Shown piece by piece: positions 51,029 to 59,790 of a DNA stretch of 64,000 nt. The first letter of the stretch is position 1. Each line of letters opens with the position of its first letter. Where the stretch lies: positions 744,001-808,000 of the forward strand of contig NZ_JHVB01000001.1 of the NCBI RefSeq assembly GCF_000619925.1, in the 5' to 3' direction. The position numbers and the translations under genes were made by a program. The notes under the pieces were generated by a model, which saw nothing but the letters and a program-made list of their open reading frames with translations, was not told where the DNA came from and made no database searches. The DNA is from Treponema sp. C6A8 (GTDB taxonomy: Bacteria > Spirochaetota > Spirochaetia > Treponematales > Treponemataceae).

Positions 51029-53083
51029 TCAAACCTTGAACTTATCTACCTGTTCACCAATCTTATCGATTGAGTGATTAATCTGGTCAGAAACTTCGCT
51101 CAAGGCAGCGCCTGTTTCATTGATGTTCTTGGCACCAATACCCATTTCTTCCATGCTCTGAGTCATGTTAGCAGCGGCATCCTGAAGAGCCTGAACCTCT
51201 TTAAGAATCATCTTGTTTCCTTCTTCCATTTCTGCAGATGCATTCTTTACCTCAAGAGTACTGTCCTGCATGCTGTGAAGGGCTTCTGTAATCTGCTTAG
51301 AACCTTCGTTCTGCTCTTCCATTGCAGACTTAATCTGCATTACAAGAGCATCTGTTTCTTCAAGTTTCTTCGATACAGATTCAAAGGCAATACTTGCTTC
51401 AGAAGAAGCAGAAACTACTTCATTGATAGATTCCTTAATATTGTTCAGCTGGTCACCTATTGTCTTTGACTGAGCTGTAGAAGTTTCAGAAAGTTTTCGG
51501 ATTTCATCAGCAACTACTGCGAATCCCTTACCAGCTTCACCGGCATGAGCAGCTTCAATTGCGGCGTTCATGGCAAGAAGGTTTGTCTGGCTTGCAATAG
51601 AAGAAATTGCAACGTTTGCTTCCTGAAGCATCTGTGACTGAGTTTCAATCTGTTCAATACGGTCATTTACAGCCTTCTGCTTGCTGATACCAACCTGTGA
51701 ATTAGAACGCAAATCATCAAATGAGTGAGCCATTTTATCCATAGAGGTATTTACAGAAGAAATATTACCAATCATCTGTTCAACTGCAGCAGAAGCCTGA
51801 GTTACACCGCTCGACTGAGTTTCAACCATGCGTCCAAGAGATTCGATATTAGAAGCAATCTCTGTTACGGCACCAGCTGTCTGGTTAACGCTCTGGTTCT
51901 GACCTTCAATCTGGCGCTTCATACTGTCGATATTTGCAACAATCTCTGTAATAGAACTTGCCGTATCGTGAGTTGCTGTTGTAAGGTTTTCACCGGCAAC
52001 CATAAGTTCATCTTTAGAAGATTTTACGTCACCAATAATAACCTGAAGTTTTCCGGCAAAAGTATTGAAACCGTTTACAACATCACCAATTTCATCCTGT
52101 GAAGTCTGAGGAATACGCTGTGTAAGGTCTGCATCACCGCTTGAAATATCATTCAAAGTATTTTTTACACCATTAAGAGGCTTCAAGAGACGGCCAAGAA
52201 TAATTGCAGCAATTACACAAAGTACAATTACAAGAGCAATAATAATTGGAATTACGATGACAAGAATCTGATGCATGATTTCATAGATAACAGCGGTTGA
52301 CTTTGCAACAAAAAGCATTCCTGAAATTTCACCGCTCTTATCCACAATCGGAGCATAAACACAAAGATAACCTTTACCGGCAATCATTGCTGTACCTTCA
52401 TAGCGCTCACCTTTATCAAAAACTGTTTCGAGGATTTTTTTATCTTCCTGTTTTGTTCCAACAAGATTATCTCCCAGGGTTGTTGCGGCACGAACGTTTC
52501 CTTCAAACATTGTACATTCAAGATTGTAAGTATCTTTAATTGTATTTACGAATTCTGAATCACTCATACTGAAAGTTCCAAGAACACTACCAACAATACG
52601 ACCACCAGATTTAATTGGATAAGCATAAGAAATACTAAAAGGGAAAATATCACTTGATTCAAAAGCATATTCAGGATTACCGTTCAAGGCATTTTTTACG
52701 GCATGGGAATTAGCAATATTTTTTCCTTTGCCGCCGTTACCGCCGACAATATTTCCTTTTTCATCTGTTACAAGAAGGTAGTCAATATCAAGAAGTCTTT
52801 TCTGATCTGTGGCAAGCTGATTTGCAGTATCAAAATCATCATTAGCGAGGGCTGTTGCAAGACGTGTTTTATCAGCAAGTACCAGAGTTGAATACCTCAA
52901 CTCTTCACGCCATTCCTCCAGAGTGCCCATAACACCTCTTTCAGTAGTCTGTAGATTTTCAAGCGTGATTTTTGAAACTTCAGAAGCAACAATCTTTGTT
53001 GATATAAACGCAACAGAAGCTGATGCAAGAACAATTGCAAGGGCAACAAGCGCACCAATTTTTACCGACAATTTTAATTTCAT
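51029..53083 (-). CDS. Methyl-accepting chemotaxis protein
   Basis: A 684-residue membrane receptor. Helix 1 is near residues 7-30, a periplasmic Cache-type sensor (about 31-278, with [20 protein letters not shown] and [16 protein letters not shown]), helix 2 near 279-302, HAMP (about 303-355, [20 protein letters not shown]) and a signalling domain whose tip is [20 protein letters not shown] then [16 protein letters not shown]. It should control CheA and thus flagellar reversal. No CheW-binding pentapeptide is seen at the end ([12 protein letters not shown]). A heptamer array follows the stop. Confidence 0.95.
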   Translation of the reverse strand: MKLKLSVKIGALVALAIVLASASVAFISTKIVASEVSKITLENLQTTERGVMGTLEEWREELRYSTLVLADKTRLATALANDDFDTANQLATDQKRLLDIDYLLVTDEKGNIVGGNGGKGKNIANSHAVKNALNGNPEYAFESSDIFPFSISYAYPIKSGGRIVGSVLGTFSMSDSEFVNTIKDTYNLECTMFEGNVRAATTLGDNLVGTKQEDKKILETVFDKGERYEGTAMIAGKGYLCVYAPIVDKSGEISGMLFVAKSTAVIYEIMHQILVIVIPIIIALVIVLCVIAAIILGRLLKPLNGVKNTLNDISSGDADLTQRIPQTSQDEIGDVVNGFNTFAGKLQVIIGDVKSSKDELMVAGENLTTATHDTASSITEIVANIDSMKRQIEGQNQSVNQTAGAVTEIASNIESLGRMVETQSSGVTQASAAVEQMIGNISSVNTSMDKMAHSFDDLRSNSQVGISKQKAVNDRIEQIETQSQMLQEANVAISSIASQTNLLAMNAAIEAAHAGEAGKGFAVVADEIRKLSETSTAQSKTIGDQLNNIKESINEVVSASSEASIAFESVSKKLEETDALVMQIKSAMEEQNEGSKQITEALHSMQDSTLEVKNASAEMEEGNKMILKEVQALQDAAANMTQSMEEMGIGAKNINETGAALSEVSDQINHSIDKIGEQVDKFKV

Positions 53084-53222
53084 AAGTCACTCCCATGTTG
53101 TCCACAAGTTGAAAAAACAAGAGGAAAACATTTTTTTATACTCTCATTATAAACCCGGAATTTTTATAATGCAAAATAAATATAAAAAAATGAGGAGTTT
53201 TTGATGATTTATATAGAAAGAA

Positions 53223-53837
53223 TTAAGCCAATTCTACGATTGCGCGGCGGAAAATCAAATCTTCGCGGTCTTTTTGAGTCTTGCCTGCAAAATCTGACTG
53301 AGCTGAAAGTACTTCTGCCAGCTGGCTGACCTTCTGTTCAACAAGACGTTTATCGTAGCCCATGCTTACAAGTGAGGCAACGACATCAGAATAAGGACTT
53401 GCAGACTGTATATTAATAGAAGGATTTGCTTCAGAAAGTTTAAGTTTTCCCTTAAGGGCCAGCATCATCTTGGCGGCAGTTTTCTTACCAACGCCAGGAA
53501 TCTTTTCCAGCATTTCAACGTCCCCGCGTTCAAGAACGTCATTCAAGCGGCCGCTGGAAACTGAACTCATAATTTTTACGGCGCCCTTAGGCCCTACCCC
53601 GTCAACTTTCAAAAGGTCTAAGAATACAGAGCGTTCATCAGCGCTTGCAAAACCATAAAGGCTCATAAGATTTTCTGTATGCTGAAGCCAGGTATAAACC
53701 TTTGCCTCATTACCCACAGGAGGAAGAAGTTCAAGGTTTGAATCGGGAACACAGATATCCCATTCAATTCCGTTATTATCCAAAAAAAGCTGTTTAGGAA
53801 ATTTTGCCGTTATGATTCCAGTGATTGAGTTGAACAT
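53223..53837 (-). CDS. ruvA: Holliday junction DNA-binding protein RuvA
   Basis: The 204-residue protein begins MFNSITGIITAKFPKQLFLD, matching the OB-fold domain. The helix-hairpin-helix region reads FLDLLKVDGVGPKGAVKIMS then IPGVGKKTAAKMMLALKGKL, and the C-terminal domain SDVVASLVSMGYDKRLVEQK contacts RuvB. A longer frame reaches nine codons upstream, but the family start at 53835-53837 is clear. No strong ribosome-binding site is visible. It is not next to ruvB, unlike the common ruvAB arrangement. Confidence 0.95.
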   Translation of the reverse strand: MFNSITGIITAKFPKQLFLDNNGIEWDICVPDSNLELLPPVGNEAKVYTWLQHTENLMSLYGFASADERSVFLDLLKVDGVGPKGAVKIMSSVSSGRLNDVLERGDVEMLEKIPGVGKKTAAKMMLALKGKLKLSEANPSINIQSASPYSDVVASLVSMGYDKRLVEQKVSQLAEVLSAQSDFAGKTQKDREDLIFRRAIVELA

Positions 53838-53857
53838 AGTAAATATTATAGCAGAAT

Positions 53858-53877
53858 CAGCCACAGATGGACATAGA
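53858..53877. repeat. CACAGAT-type repeat, partial copy
   Basis: CAGCCACAGATGGACATAGA on the plus strand keeps the CCACAGATGG unit and a decayed second unit (ACATAGA). It lies just upstream of ruvA. Confidence 0.5.
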
Positions 53878-53946
53878 GTTTATTTTTTGCAAATTTCATT
53901 CCAAAAGTGCAAACTCGCGCATGAATGCGCTCGTGAGATAGTTTTT

Positions 53947-53998
53947 CGGATAATCCTAAAGCGAACGCATGGTTCGCTTTAGGATTTCCGATTTTCAT
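53947..53998 (-). repeat. GATAATCC palindromic element after the nucleoside kinase gene
   Basis: A perfect 15-bp stem AATCCTAAAGCGAAC (53952-53966) / GTTCGCTTTAGGATT (53972-53986) with loop GCATG starts immediately after the kinase stop. It lacks a U run on either side. Its flank (TTTAGGATTATCCGA-AAAACTATCTC on the minus strand, read in two parts) matches the element following rpmE. A second hairpin GCGCAT-GA-ATGCGC lies beside it near 53920-53935. Confidence 0.75.
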
Positions 53999-55675
53999 CT
54001 AATATTTAAATGCGCTTCCACCTATAAATTCTCGTATAATCGAGCGTGGCGGTACTGCTTCCGGTGAAACTGTAGTGAAGTTTTCCAGGAAAGAAAGCAG
54101 GCGGCGGGCTTCAGCGTATTCAGGCATTGTCGGGTTTACCTGACGCAAAAGAGGCGCTGCGTAAACTCGCAGAACTGAAAGCTCGTAGTCCAGGGCTGTG
54201 TTCAAAACTGCATCCGCATTGTTCTGGAACGGGAAAATGTGAAGTTCTTCTCCCTTACGAACGCTAGGCCACATCTGAATTGTACCTTCTGCCGGTTTTC
54301 CGCGGAAGTTGTTGTCACGTACGATTCTTCTGATAAGGCGGTTATCACTTGTAGAAACACGGTTATGGTCGTTCAGGTTCAGCTGGGTCAAGGCAGAAAG
54401 ATAAATCTTGAATTTATATTCTGCAGGAACCTTTGGAGTAAGCTTGTCATTCAAACCATGAATTCCTTCCATAATAAGGATTTCATTCTTACCCAAAGTC
54501 ATTGTGTTTCCTTCTTCAAAATAGCTGGTTCCTGTGTGGAAGTCATAGCTTGGAAGTTTGATTTCCTTTCCTTCAAACAAATCCATAAGATTCTGGTTCA
54601 AAAGATCAATATTCAAGGCTTCAAGACATTCAAAATCAGGCTGACCGTTTTCATCAAGTGGAGTCTTGTCTGCACCGGCATAGTAACAGTCAAGGCTGAT
54701 TACTTTTGGAGTATAGCCAAGAGCCTGAAGTTCAAGTGCCAGTTTTTTTGCAGATGTTGTCTTTCCTGAAGAAGAAGGTCCCGCAATCAAAACTACTCGG
54801 ACAGTTTTTCTTTCAATAATCTGGCTTGCGATTTTTGAAAAGTTCTTCTGCTGGAAAATCTCTGTAATGTCAATAAAGTCATTGATTTTGCGCTGAGAAA
54901 TCAGTTCATTAAGAGAAGCTGCAGAAGTTACGTTCATACGGCGTCCCCAGTTCTTGTACTTCTGGTAAACTTCAAAAAGCTTTGGTTCATCCTTAAATTC
55001 CGGAAGCTTATTTGGAGTTGCGTGACTTGGGAAGCGGAGCAAGAAGCCTTCACCGTATTTTTTCAGTTCAAAAGTCTTTAAGATTCCCGTGTGCTGAACC
55101 ATAGGTCCAAAGTACATATCAGAAAATTCACCGATTGTATTGATTTTTACAGAAGGAAGACTTAAATATTCAAGCTGCTTTCTGGTTTCTACAAGCCCAA
55201 GTCTGTCAAAAAGTTCAGTTGCTTCTTCATAAGCAATGCGAGAAGTTTTAATTTCAAGATCAAGGTCAACAATTTTGCGCATTTCTGCCTGCATTGCATC
55301 AATTACTTCCTGAGTATCTTCTTTTCCATCATCAAGATTGTAATAGTAACCGTAGCCAAGACTGTGACCTACAAGAAGCCTTGTTTTCGGGTAGAGTCTG
55401 TGGGCGGCAGCGGCAAGCAGAAGGCAGAGGGAACGCTTGTAGATTGCAGAGCCCTCTTTTGTGGCCAGCATGATAGGTTCAATTTTTGCCGTGTACTGAA
55501 TGCGTTTTTCTAGAGAGCAGATTTCATTATTGATTTTTACGCCAACAATATTATCAGTATCTTCCGGCGAAAGCTTAAAATTTCCTAAAACTCTATAAAC
55601 TAAGGTTCCTGCTTCAACAGTTGTTTCTGAGATTACTTTTGAGTTGTTGATAAAAGTTACTTTAATTTGAGCCAT
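53999..55675 (-). CDS. Nucleoside (uridine-type) kinase with TGS/threonyl-tRNA-synthetase-like N-terminus
   Basis: The 558-residue protein has a TGS-like domain (about 1-65), a second-additional-domain-like region of threonyl-tRNA synthetase (about 66-230, with HRLYPKTRLLVGHSLGYGYY) and a C-terminal phosphoribulokinase/uridine-kinase P-loop domain (from about 290). Walker A is AGPSSSGKTTSAKK, followed by ISLDCYY and LIMEGIHGLNDKLTP. It probably phosphorylates uridine or a similar nucleoside. This fused architecture is recurrent in spirochaetes and firmicutes. It is followed by a strong hairpin element and then ruvA. Confidence 0.87.
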   Translation of the reverse strand: MAQIKVTFINNSKVISETTVEAGTLVYRVLGNFKLSPEDTDNIVGVKINNEICSLEKRIQYTAKIEPIMLATKEGSAIYKRSLCLLLAAAAHRLYPKTRLLVGHSLGYGYYYNLDDGKEDTQEVIDAMQAEMRKIVDLDLEIKTSRIAYEEATELFDRLGLVETRKQLEYLSLPSVKINTIGEFSDMYFGPMVQHTGILKTFELKKYGEGFLLRFPSHATPNKLPEFKDEPKLFEVYQKYKNWGRRMNVTSAASLNELISQRKINDFIDITEIFQQKNFSKIASQIIERKTVRVVLIAGPSSSGKTTSAKKLALELQALGYTPKVISLDCYYAGADKTPLDENGQPDFECLEALNIDLLNQNLMDLFEGKEIKLPSYDFHTGTSYFEEGNTMTLGKNEILIMEGIHGLNDKLTPKVPAEYKFKIYLSALTQLNLNDHNRVSTSDNRLIRRIVRDNNFRGKPAEGTIQMWPSVRKGEELHIFPFQNNADAVLNTALDYELSVLRVYAAPLLRQVNPTMPEYAEARRLLSFLENFTTVSPEAVPPRSIIREFIGGSAFKY

Positions 55676-55747
55676 AATGCACCTCTCAGTTATAATAATT
55701 TATAATAATTATAAAATGGAAAGTTTAATTTGTAAAAATAAATTGAA

Positions 55748-55776
55748 TTGACAGTAAATATAAAGTATTGTAATCT
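55748..55776 (+). promoter_or_regulatory. Promoter of the SpoIIE-type phosphatase gene
   Basis: TTGACA (55748-55753) and TAATCT (55771-55776) are spaced by 17 bases. The expected start site is near 55783, inside the palindrome at 55781-55799. Confidence 0.78.
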
Positions 55777-55780
55777 TATT

Positions 55781-55799
55781 CTGATAGTAGTACTATCAG
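55781..55799. promoter_or_regulatory. 19-bp perfect palindrome at the transcription start
   Basis: CTGATAGTA-G-TACTATCAG is a perfect 9-1-9 inverted repeat placed over the predicted start site, an ideal repressor-operator position. No neighbouring regulator gene is obvious. An AGGAG site lies upstream of the ATG at 55840. Confidence 0.65.
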
Positions 55800-55839
55800 C
55801 GTAATAGATTAACACTCACAAACAGGAGTAATAAGACTT

Positions 55840-57855
55840 ATGAAAAAATCAAATCTCTTGATTTTAGTTTTGTTCAGTTTGATACTTTCTTGTTTTACTG
55901 GCTGCAAAAAAATGAAGGACAGCAGCACCATTTACCTTTACAAAGACTGGACTTACACCTTAGACGAAAGCGGAAAAACAGGATGGAAAACTCTTCCGCC
56001 ATCAAATCTTTCAAACCTTCCTCCTCTTTTAGAGACTGGAATCGGTTATATCTGGATAAAAAATACTTTAACAATTCCTGCTGACATTTCAGATAAAGAT
56101 TTATCAATTTATCTTGGCCGCATCACAATGGCTGATGAAACTTATTTTAACGGCAGCCTGATTGGAACTGGCGGTTACTTCCCGCCGGCAGAATGGAGTT
56201 CATGGAATAAAGTCCGCGCCTATAATATTCCGTCAGGAATCATTAAAAAGGGAGCTGAAAACGAGCTTAAAATAAAAATCTGGATTAACGGAGAAGGTTC
56301 TGTTGTTGCAAATCCTCTTCCATATATTTCAGATTCAGATAAAGTTGAACATACCTATAAACGCGAGCGTTTCTGGAACGGAACCATTTATGCACTGTGC
56401 GCCTTTGCCCTTCTGGTAATTGCGGCATATCATATCCTTATTTTTGCAAAACGTCCTAAAGACCGTGAAAACATTCTCTTCGCCTTCATCAATATCGTAA
56501 CAGCCTTCTATCTTTGTGTATTCTATATTGATGATTTGCCTGATTTGCCTTTCCACGGTCTGAACTTCCTTACCTTCCAGAAGATTTTCTCTTACTCACT
56601 TCCTTTCCTTTTGATTTATTTTGTAGGCTCCTTTGTTGAAGTATTTTTGGGCTATAAGGATTCAAGAATTGTAAAATATGTAAGAAGAATTCTTGTAGGA
56701 CTTCCTATTGTTATTCTTTTACTTGCTCCAAATTATCCTGTATTAAGAAATATGTGGAATTTCTGTCAGCTGCTTCTTTTGCCTCAGCTGGTATTTATTG
56801 CCGTAACAATGATTCGGGCTTTCAGAAAGAACCGTCAGGATGTTCGTCCTCTTTTAATCGGTTTTTCTCCATTCATTCTTGCCATTTTCCTTGATCTTCT
56901 GCATAACATCTTGAAATGGTATGCGCTTCCTTATATTTCCATGTACGGCTGGATGCTTGTAATCATCATGCTTTTGTTCATCCTTGCAAGTAAATTTACT
57001 GCTGCCCGCAATGAAGCAGAAGATTTGAATGCCAACCTGGAACAGAAGGTAAATGACCGTACCCGCGAACTTTCTGAAGCAAACTCAGCTCTTGAAGCAG
57101 CAAATAAACAGGCCGCAGATGACATGAAGCTTGCAGTTTACGTTCAGCAGAGCTTCTATCCAAGAACTGCTCCTATCACAAGCGATTATGATGTAGCCTT
57201 TACCTTTAATCCAAAGGCCGGCGTTTCCGGAGACTTGTTCGATTTCTATAAAACTGGTAACCGCCTTTCTGGCGCTGCACTCTTTGACGTTTCAGGCCAC
57301 GGTATTGCGGCAGGTCTTGTTACAATGCTTGCAAAATCGATTATTTCTAAGGAAGTAGTTGATAATATGAATAAGCCTCTTGCTTCAGTAATGAGCATTA
57401 TCAGTAATAAGATTGCTGAAGATAAGGGTGATGTAGAAAACTACCTTACTGGTATTCTGCTCCGTTTTGAAGATGACCACGTTTATTATGTAAACGGAGG
57501 CCACCCTGCAATGTTCTTCAGAAATGCCGCAGGTAAGGCTAGTATGGCTGCAATTGCCGGAAAAGAATCTTCTGGCGGATTAATCGGTATTAAAAATATT
57601 CCTGTTGAATATACCGGAATTAAATTCAGAATGAGCCCGGGTGATGCAATCATCATTTATACAGACTGCTTGTATGAATCAAAGGATGTAAATGGAGTTG
57701 AGTTCGGAACTGACCGAATTAAAACTGCCTTTGAACACGCTACAGGACATTCTGCCCAGGAAAAACTTAATCAGGTTTTGGGCGAGTTCCGTGAATACAC
57801 AGAAGGTGCTGAAATCAAAGATGACCTTACAATGATAGTTATTGTAAAAAAATGA
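55840..57855 (+). CDS. Membrane lipoprotein SpoIIE-family (PP2C-like) phosphatase
   Basis: A 671-residue protein: N-terminal signal with LSCFTGC (Cys21/22 lipobox), an extracytoplasmic jelly-roll (about 40-180) reminiscent of GH2 sugar-binding and 7TMR-DISM domains (LSIYLGRITMADETYFNGSL), seven membrane helices (about 180-395), a coiled coil (400-440), and a PP2C/SpoIIE domain (445-670) with GVSGDLFDF, LFDVSGHGIAAGLVT, NGGHPAMF and KDDLTMIVI. It should dephosphorylate a serine-phosphorylated anti-sigma antagonist or similar partner. No such partner is in the window. A palindrome at the start site suggests dedicated repression. Confidence 0.9.
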   Translation: MKKSNLLILVLFSLILSCFTGCKKMKDSSTIYLYKDWTYTLDESGKTGWKTLPPSNLSNLPPLLETGIGYIWIKNTLTIPADISDKDLSIYLGRITMADETYFNGSLIGTGGYFPPAEWSSWNKVRAYNIPSGIIKKGAENELKIKIWINGEGSVVANPLPYISDSDKVEHTYKRERFWNGTIYALCAFALLVIAAYHILIFAKRPKDRENILFAFINIVTAFYLCVFYIDDLPDLPFHGLNFLTFQKIFSYSLPFLLIYFVGSFVEVFLGYKDSRIVKYVRRILVGLPIVILLLAPNYPVLRNMWNFCQLLLLPQLVFIAVTMIRAFRKNRQDVRPLLIGFSPFILAIFLDLLHNILKWYALPYISMYGWMLVIIMLLFILASKFTAARNEAEDLNANLEQKVNDRTRELSEANSALEAANKQAADDMKLAVYVQQSFYPRTAPITSDYDVAFTFNPKAGVSGDLFDFYKTGNRLSGAALFDVSGHGIAAGLVTMLAKSIISKEVVDNMNKPLASVMSIISNKIAEDKGDVENYLTGILLRFEDDHVYYVNGGHPAMFFRNAAGKASMAAIAGKESSGGLIGIKNIPVEYTGIKFRMSPGDAIIIYTDCLYESKDVNGVEFGTDRIKTAFEHATGHSAQEKLNQVLGEFREYTEGAEIKDDLTMIVIVKK

Positions 57856-57913
57856 TAAATATGCTAAATTAAACTATTAATTCAGTAATCTAATATTATA
57901 TAAGGAGTTCCCC

Positions 57914-58657
57914 ATGTCAGGACACAGTAAATGGGCGACAATCAAACACGCTAAAGGAATCGCCGACGCAAAGCGCGGTAAGATTTTTACAAAATTCATT
58001 AAGGAAATTTCTATTGCTGCACGTATGGGTGGTGGTGATCCTAACTCTAACCCACGTCTCCGTACAATCATCATTAAGGCTCGCGCTGCTAACATGCCTA
58101 AAGACAACATCGAGCGCGCAATCAAAAAAGGTACTGGTGAAGACGGTGCAACATCTTACGAAGAATTGGTATACGAAGGATACGCTCCAGGTGGAGTTGC
58201 TGTAATGGTTGAAGTTCTTACAGATAACAAAAACCGTGCTGCTGCTGATATCCGTAATATCTTTACAAAGAACGGCGGAAACCTTGGTACTACTGGTTCT
58301 GTATCACGCATGTTCCAGCGCAAGGGTACAATTGAATACGATGCAGAAAAAGTTTCTGAAGACGAAGTAATGGAAGTTGCTTTGGAAGCAGGTGCTGACG
58401 ATATCGTAAATGAAGACGGAGTTATCACTGTAACAACTTCTCCTGATGCATTCGCTGCTGTTGCTGATGCATTGAACGAAAAAGGCTTTGAATCACTTTC
58501 TGCTGATGTTGGTCTTGTTCCAGATGCTTATCAGCCAGTTGATAAAGATACAGCTGCTAAAGTTCAGAAGATGATTGATAAACTTGAAGACAATGATGAT
58601 GTTCAGAATGTTTATCATACAGCTGAATTCCCAGATGACTTCGAGCCGGAAGAATAA
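57914..58657 (+). CDS. yebC: YebC/PmpR-family DNA-binding protein
   Basis: The 247-residue protein begins MSGHSKWATIKHAKGIADAK and carries the conserved blocks IIIKARAANMPKDNIERAIK, YEGYAPGGVAVMVEVLTDNK, NRAAADIRNIFTKNGGNLGT and LEDNDDVQNVYHT. Members act as transcription regulators and, more recently, translation factors for proline-rich stretches. It precedes ruvC, the common yebC-ruvC order. AAGGAG precedes the ATG. Confidence 0.96.
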   Translation: MSGHSKWATIKHAKGIADAKRGKIFTKFIKEISIAARMGGGDPNSNPRLRTIIIKARAANMPKDNIERAIKKGTGEDGATSYEELVYEGYAPGGVAVMVEVLTDNKNRAAADIRNIFTKNGGNLGTTGSVSRMFQRKGTIEYDAEKVSEDEVMEVALEAGADDIVNEDGVITVTTSPDAFAAVADALNEKGFESLSADVGLVPDAYQPVDKDTAAKVQKMIDKLEDNDDVQNVYHTAEFPDDFEPEE

Positions 58658-58680
58658 TAAGTTTTCTGCTTAAGTTTAAG

Positions 58681-58707
58681 AGTCCGCTTACAGGCGGACT
58701 TTTTTTA
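58681..58707 (+). terminator. Terminator of yebC
   Basis: AGTCCGC (58681-58687) pairs with GCGGACT (58694-58700) around TTACAG and is followed by seven T residues. Confidence 0.93.
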
Positions 58708-58726
58708 TGGCTTAGAGAAGTTTTTG

Positions 58727-58767
58727 ACACGGATGAACACGGATAAACACAGATGGGACACAGATAA
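58727..58767. repeat. CACAGAT-type dispersed repeat, copy 4
   Basis: The plus strand reads CACGGATGAACACGGATAAA then CACAGATGGGACACAGATAAA, four units of roughly 10-12 bases. It lies between the yebC terminator and ruvC, so the ruvC promoter must fall in or around it. Confidence 0.8.
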
Positions 58768-58778
58768 ATTATAGACAT

Positions 58779-59336
58779 ATGATTAATAAGACAGCGGAAT
58801 TTGAGTCCTTACCGGGAACTATAAAAAATAACGAAAATTCTCATCTGAAAAAGAAAATTAAGCGGGTGCTGGGAATTGACCCGGGACTGGCTAATACGGG
58901 CTTTGGCATCGTTGATTTTTGCCAGGGAAAATACCGCATGGTAAGCTATGGCTGTATTACTACAAAGTCTGACCAGCCCCACGGTGAGCGGCTTCTTTCT
59001 ATATATAACCGTCTCTGCGCTGTAATCGATGAGTTTAAGCCTGATGAAGCGGGTATGGAAACCCTCTTTTTTGCAAAAAACGTAACATCTGCCATGGGGG
59101 TTGCAGAAGCCCGGGGTGTAGTGACTCTCTGTCTTGCCCAGCACTGCATCAAGCTTGGAGAATATCAGCCGAATCAAATTAAGCAGGCTGTGACAGGAAC
59201 CACAAAGGCAGACAAGGAACTTGTGGAACACTATGTAAAAATCCTTTTAGGGCTTAAGACAGAACCAAAGCCAGACCACGCCGCCGACGCACTGGCAGGG
59301 GCAATTACTCATCTTCATTATAATTGCAACAAATAA
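58779..59336 (+). CDS. ruvC: Holliday junction endonuclease RuvC
   Basis: The 185-residue resolvase has RVLGIDPGLANTGFGIVDF with the first catalytic Asp34, METLFFAKNVTSAMGVAEARG with the catalytic Glu, and the final KPDHAADALAGAITHLH acidic pair. Other RuvC proteins place the first Asp near residue 7, so the first 28 residues (MINKTAEFESLPGTIKNNEN) are an extra tail. No internal ATG offers a shorter start and no strong ribosome-binding site is seen. It acts with RuvA and RuvB, encoded elsewhere in the window. It converges with fliJ. Confidence 0.93.
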   Translation: MINKTAEFESLPGTIKNNENSHLKKKIKRVLGIDPGLANTGFGIVDFCQGKYRMVSYGCITTKSDQPHGERLLSIYNRLCAVIDEFKPDEAGMETLFFAKNVTSAMGVAEARGVVTLCLAQHCIKLGEYQPNQIKQAVTGTTKADKELVEHYVKILLGLKTEPKPDHAADALAGAITHLHYNCNK

Positions 59337-59352
59337 CTTTTTGAAACTATAA

Positions 59353-59790
59353 CTAATTCCTGTGTTCCGCACTAACCTTACTTGCTGCAATTGCCTGCAG
59401 GCGTTTATTTTCCGCGTGCTTTACTTCTTCTTTATACTGGGAAAACTGCAGTTCTTTCATTTTTTCAAGAGCGGTAGTTTTTTTCATGCATTCTTTTAGG
59501 ACTTCTCTCTTCTGGTCGCTTACAAGCTTTGCCTCGGCAAGCTGTTTAAGAAGTTCTTCTTTCTGATAATTCAAGAGATTTTTGTTCTGGCTCATGCTGA
59601 CCATATCTGAAAAATCAAGGGAGCCTGACATATATTTATCAAGGGCAGCATACTGCTCGGCAATCTTTTTTAAACTGTTTTGAATTTCAGTTTCAACAGC
59701 CAGGGCTTTTGCCAGCTCCCCTTCTGCCTGCTGTTTTTCAAAATCGCGGTATTCAAGGATTTTTTCAAGTTCAAACTTAAATTTCTTCAC
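59353..59790 (-). CDS. fliJ: Flagellar export protein FliJ
   Basis: The 145-residue, almost entirely helical coiled-coil protein begins MKKFKFELEKILEYRDFEKQ and ends in basic, Ala-rich heptads (KEEVKHAENKRLQAIAASKV). FliJ is the stalk-like partner of the FliI ATPase hexamer and couples it to the export gate. It overlaps fliI by 14 bases and ends the visible flagellar operon. Confidence 0.88.
   Translation of the reverse strand: MKKFKFELEKILEYRDFEKQQAEGELAKALAVETEIQNSLKKIAEQYAALDKYMSGSLDFSDMVSMSQNKNLLNYQKEELLKQLAEAKLVSDQKREVLKECMKKTTALEKMKELQFSQYKEEVKHAENKRLQAIAASKVSAEHRN

Noticed and set aside
53883..53947. Possible tRNA or small RNA gene in the ruvA-kinase gap
   Set aside because: GCGCAT-GA-ATGCGC is the only stem and no cloverleaf or promoter is visible.
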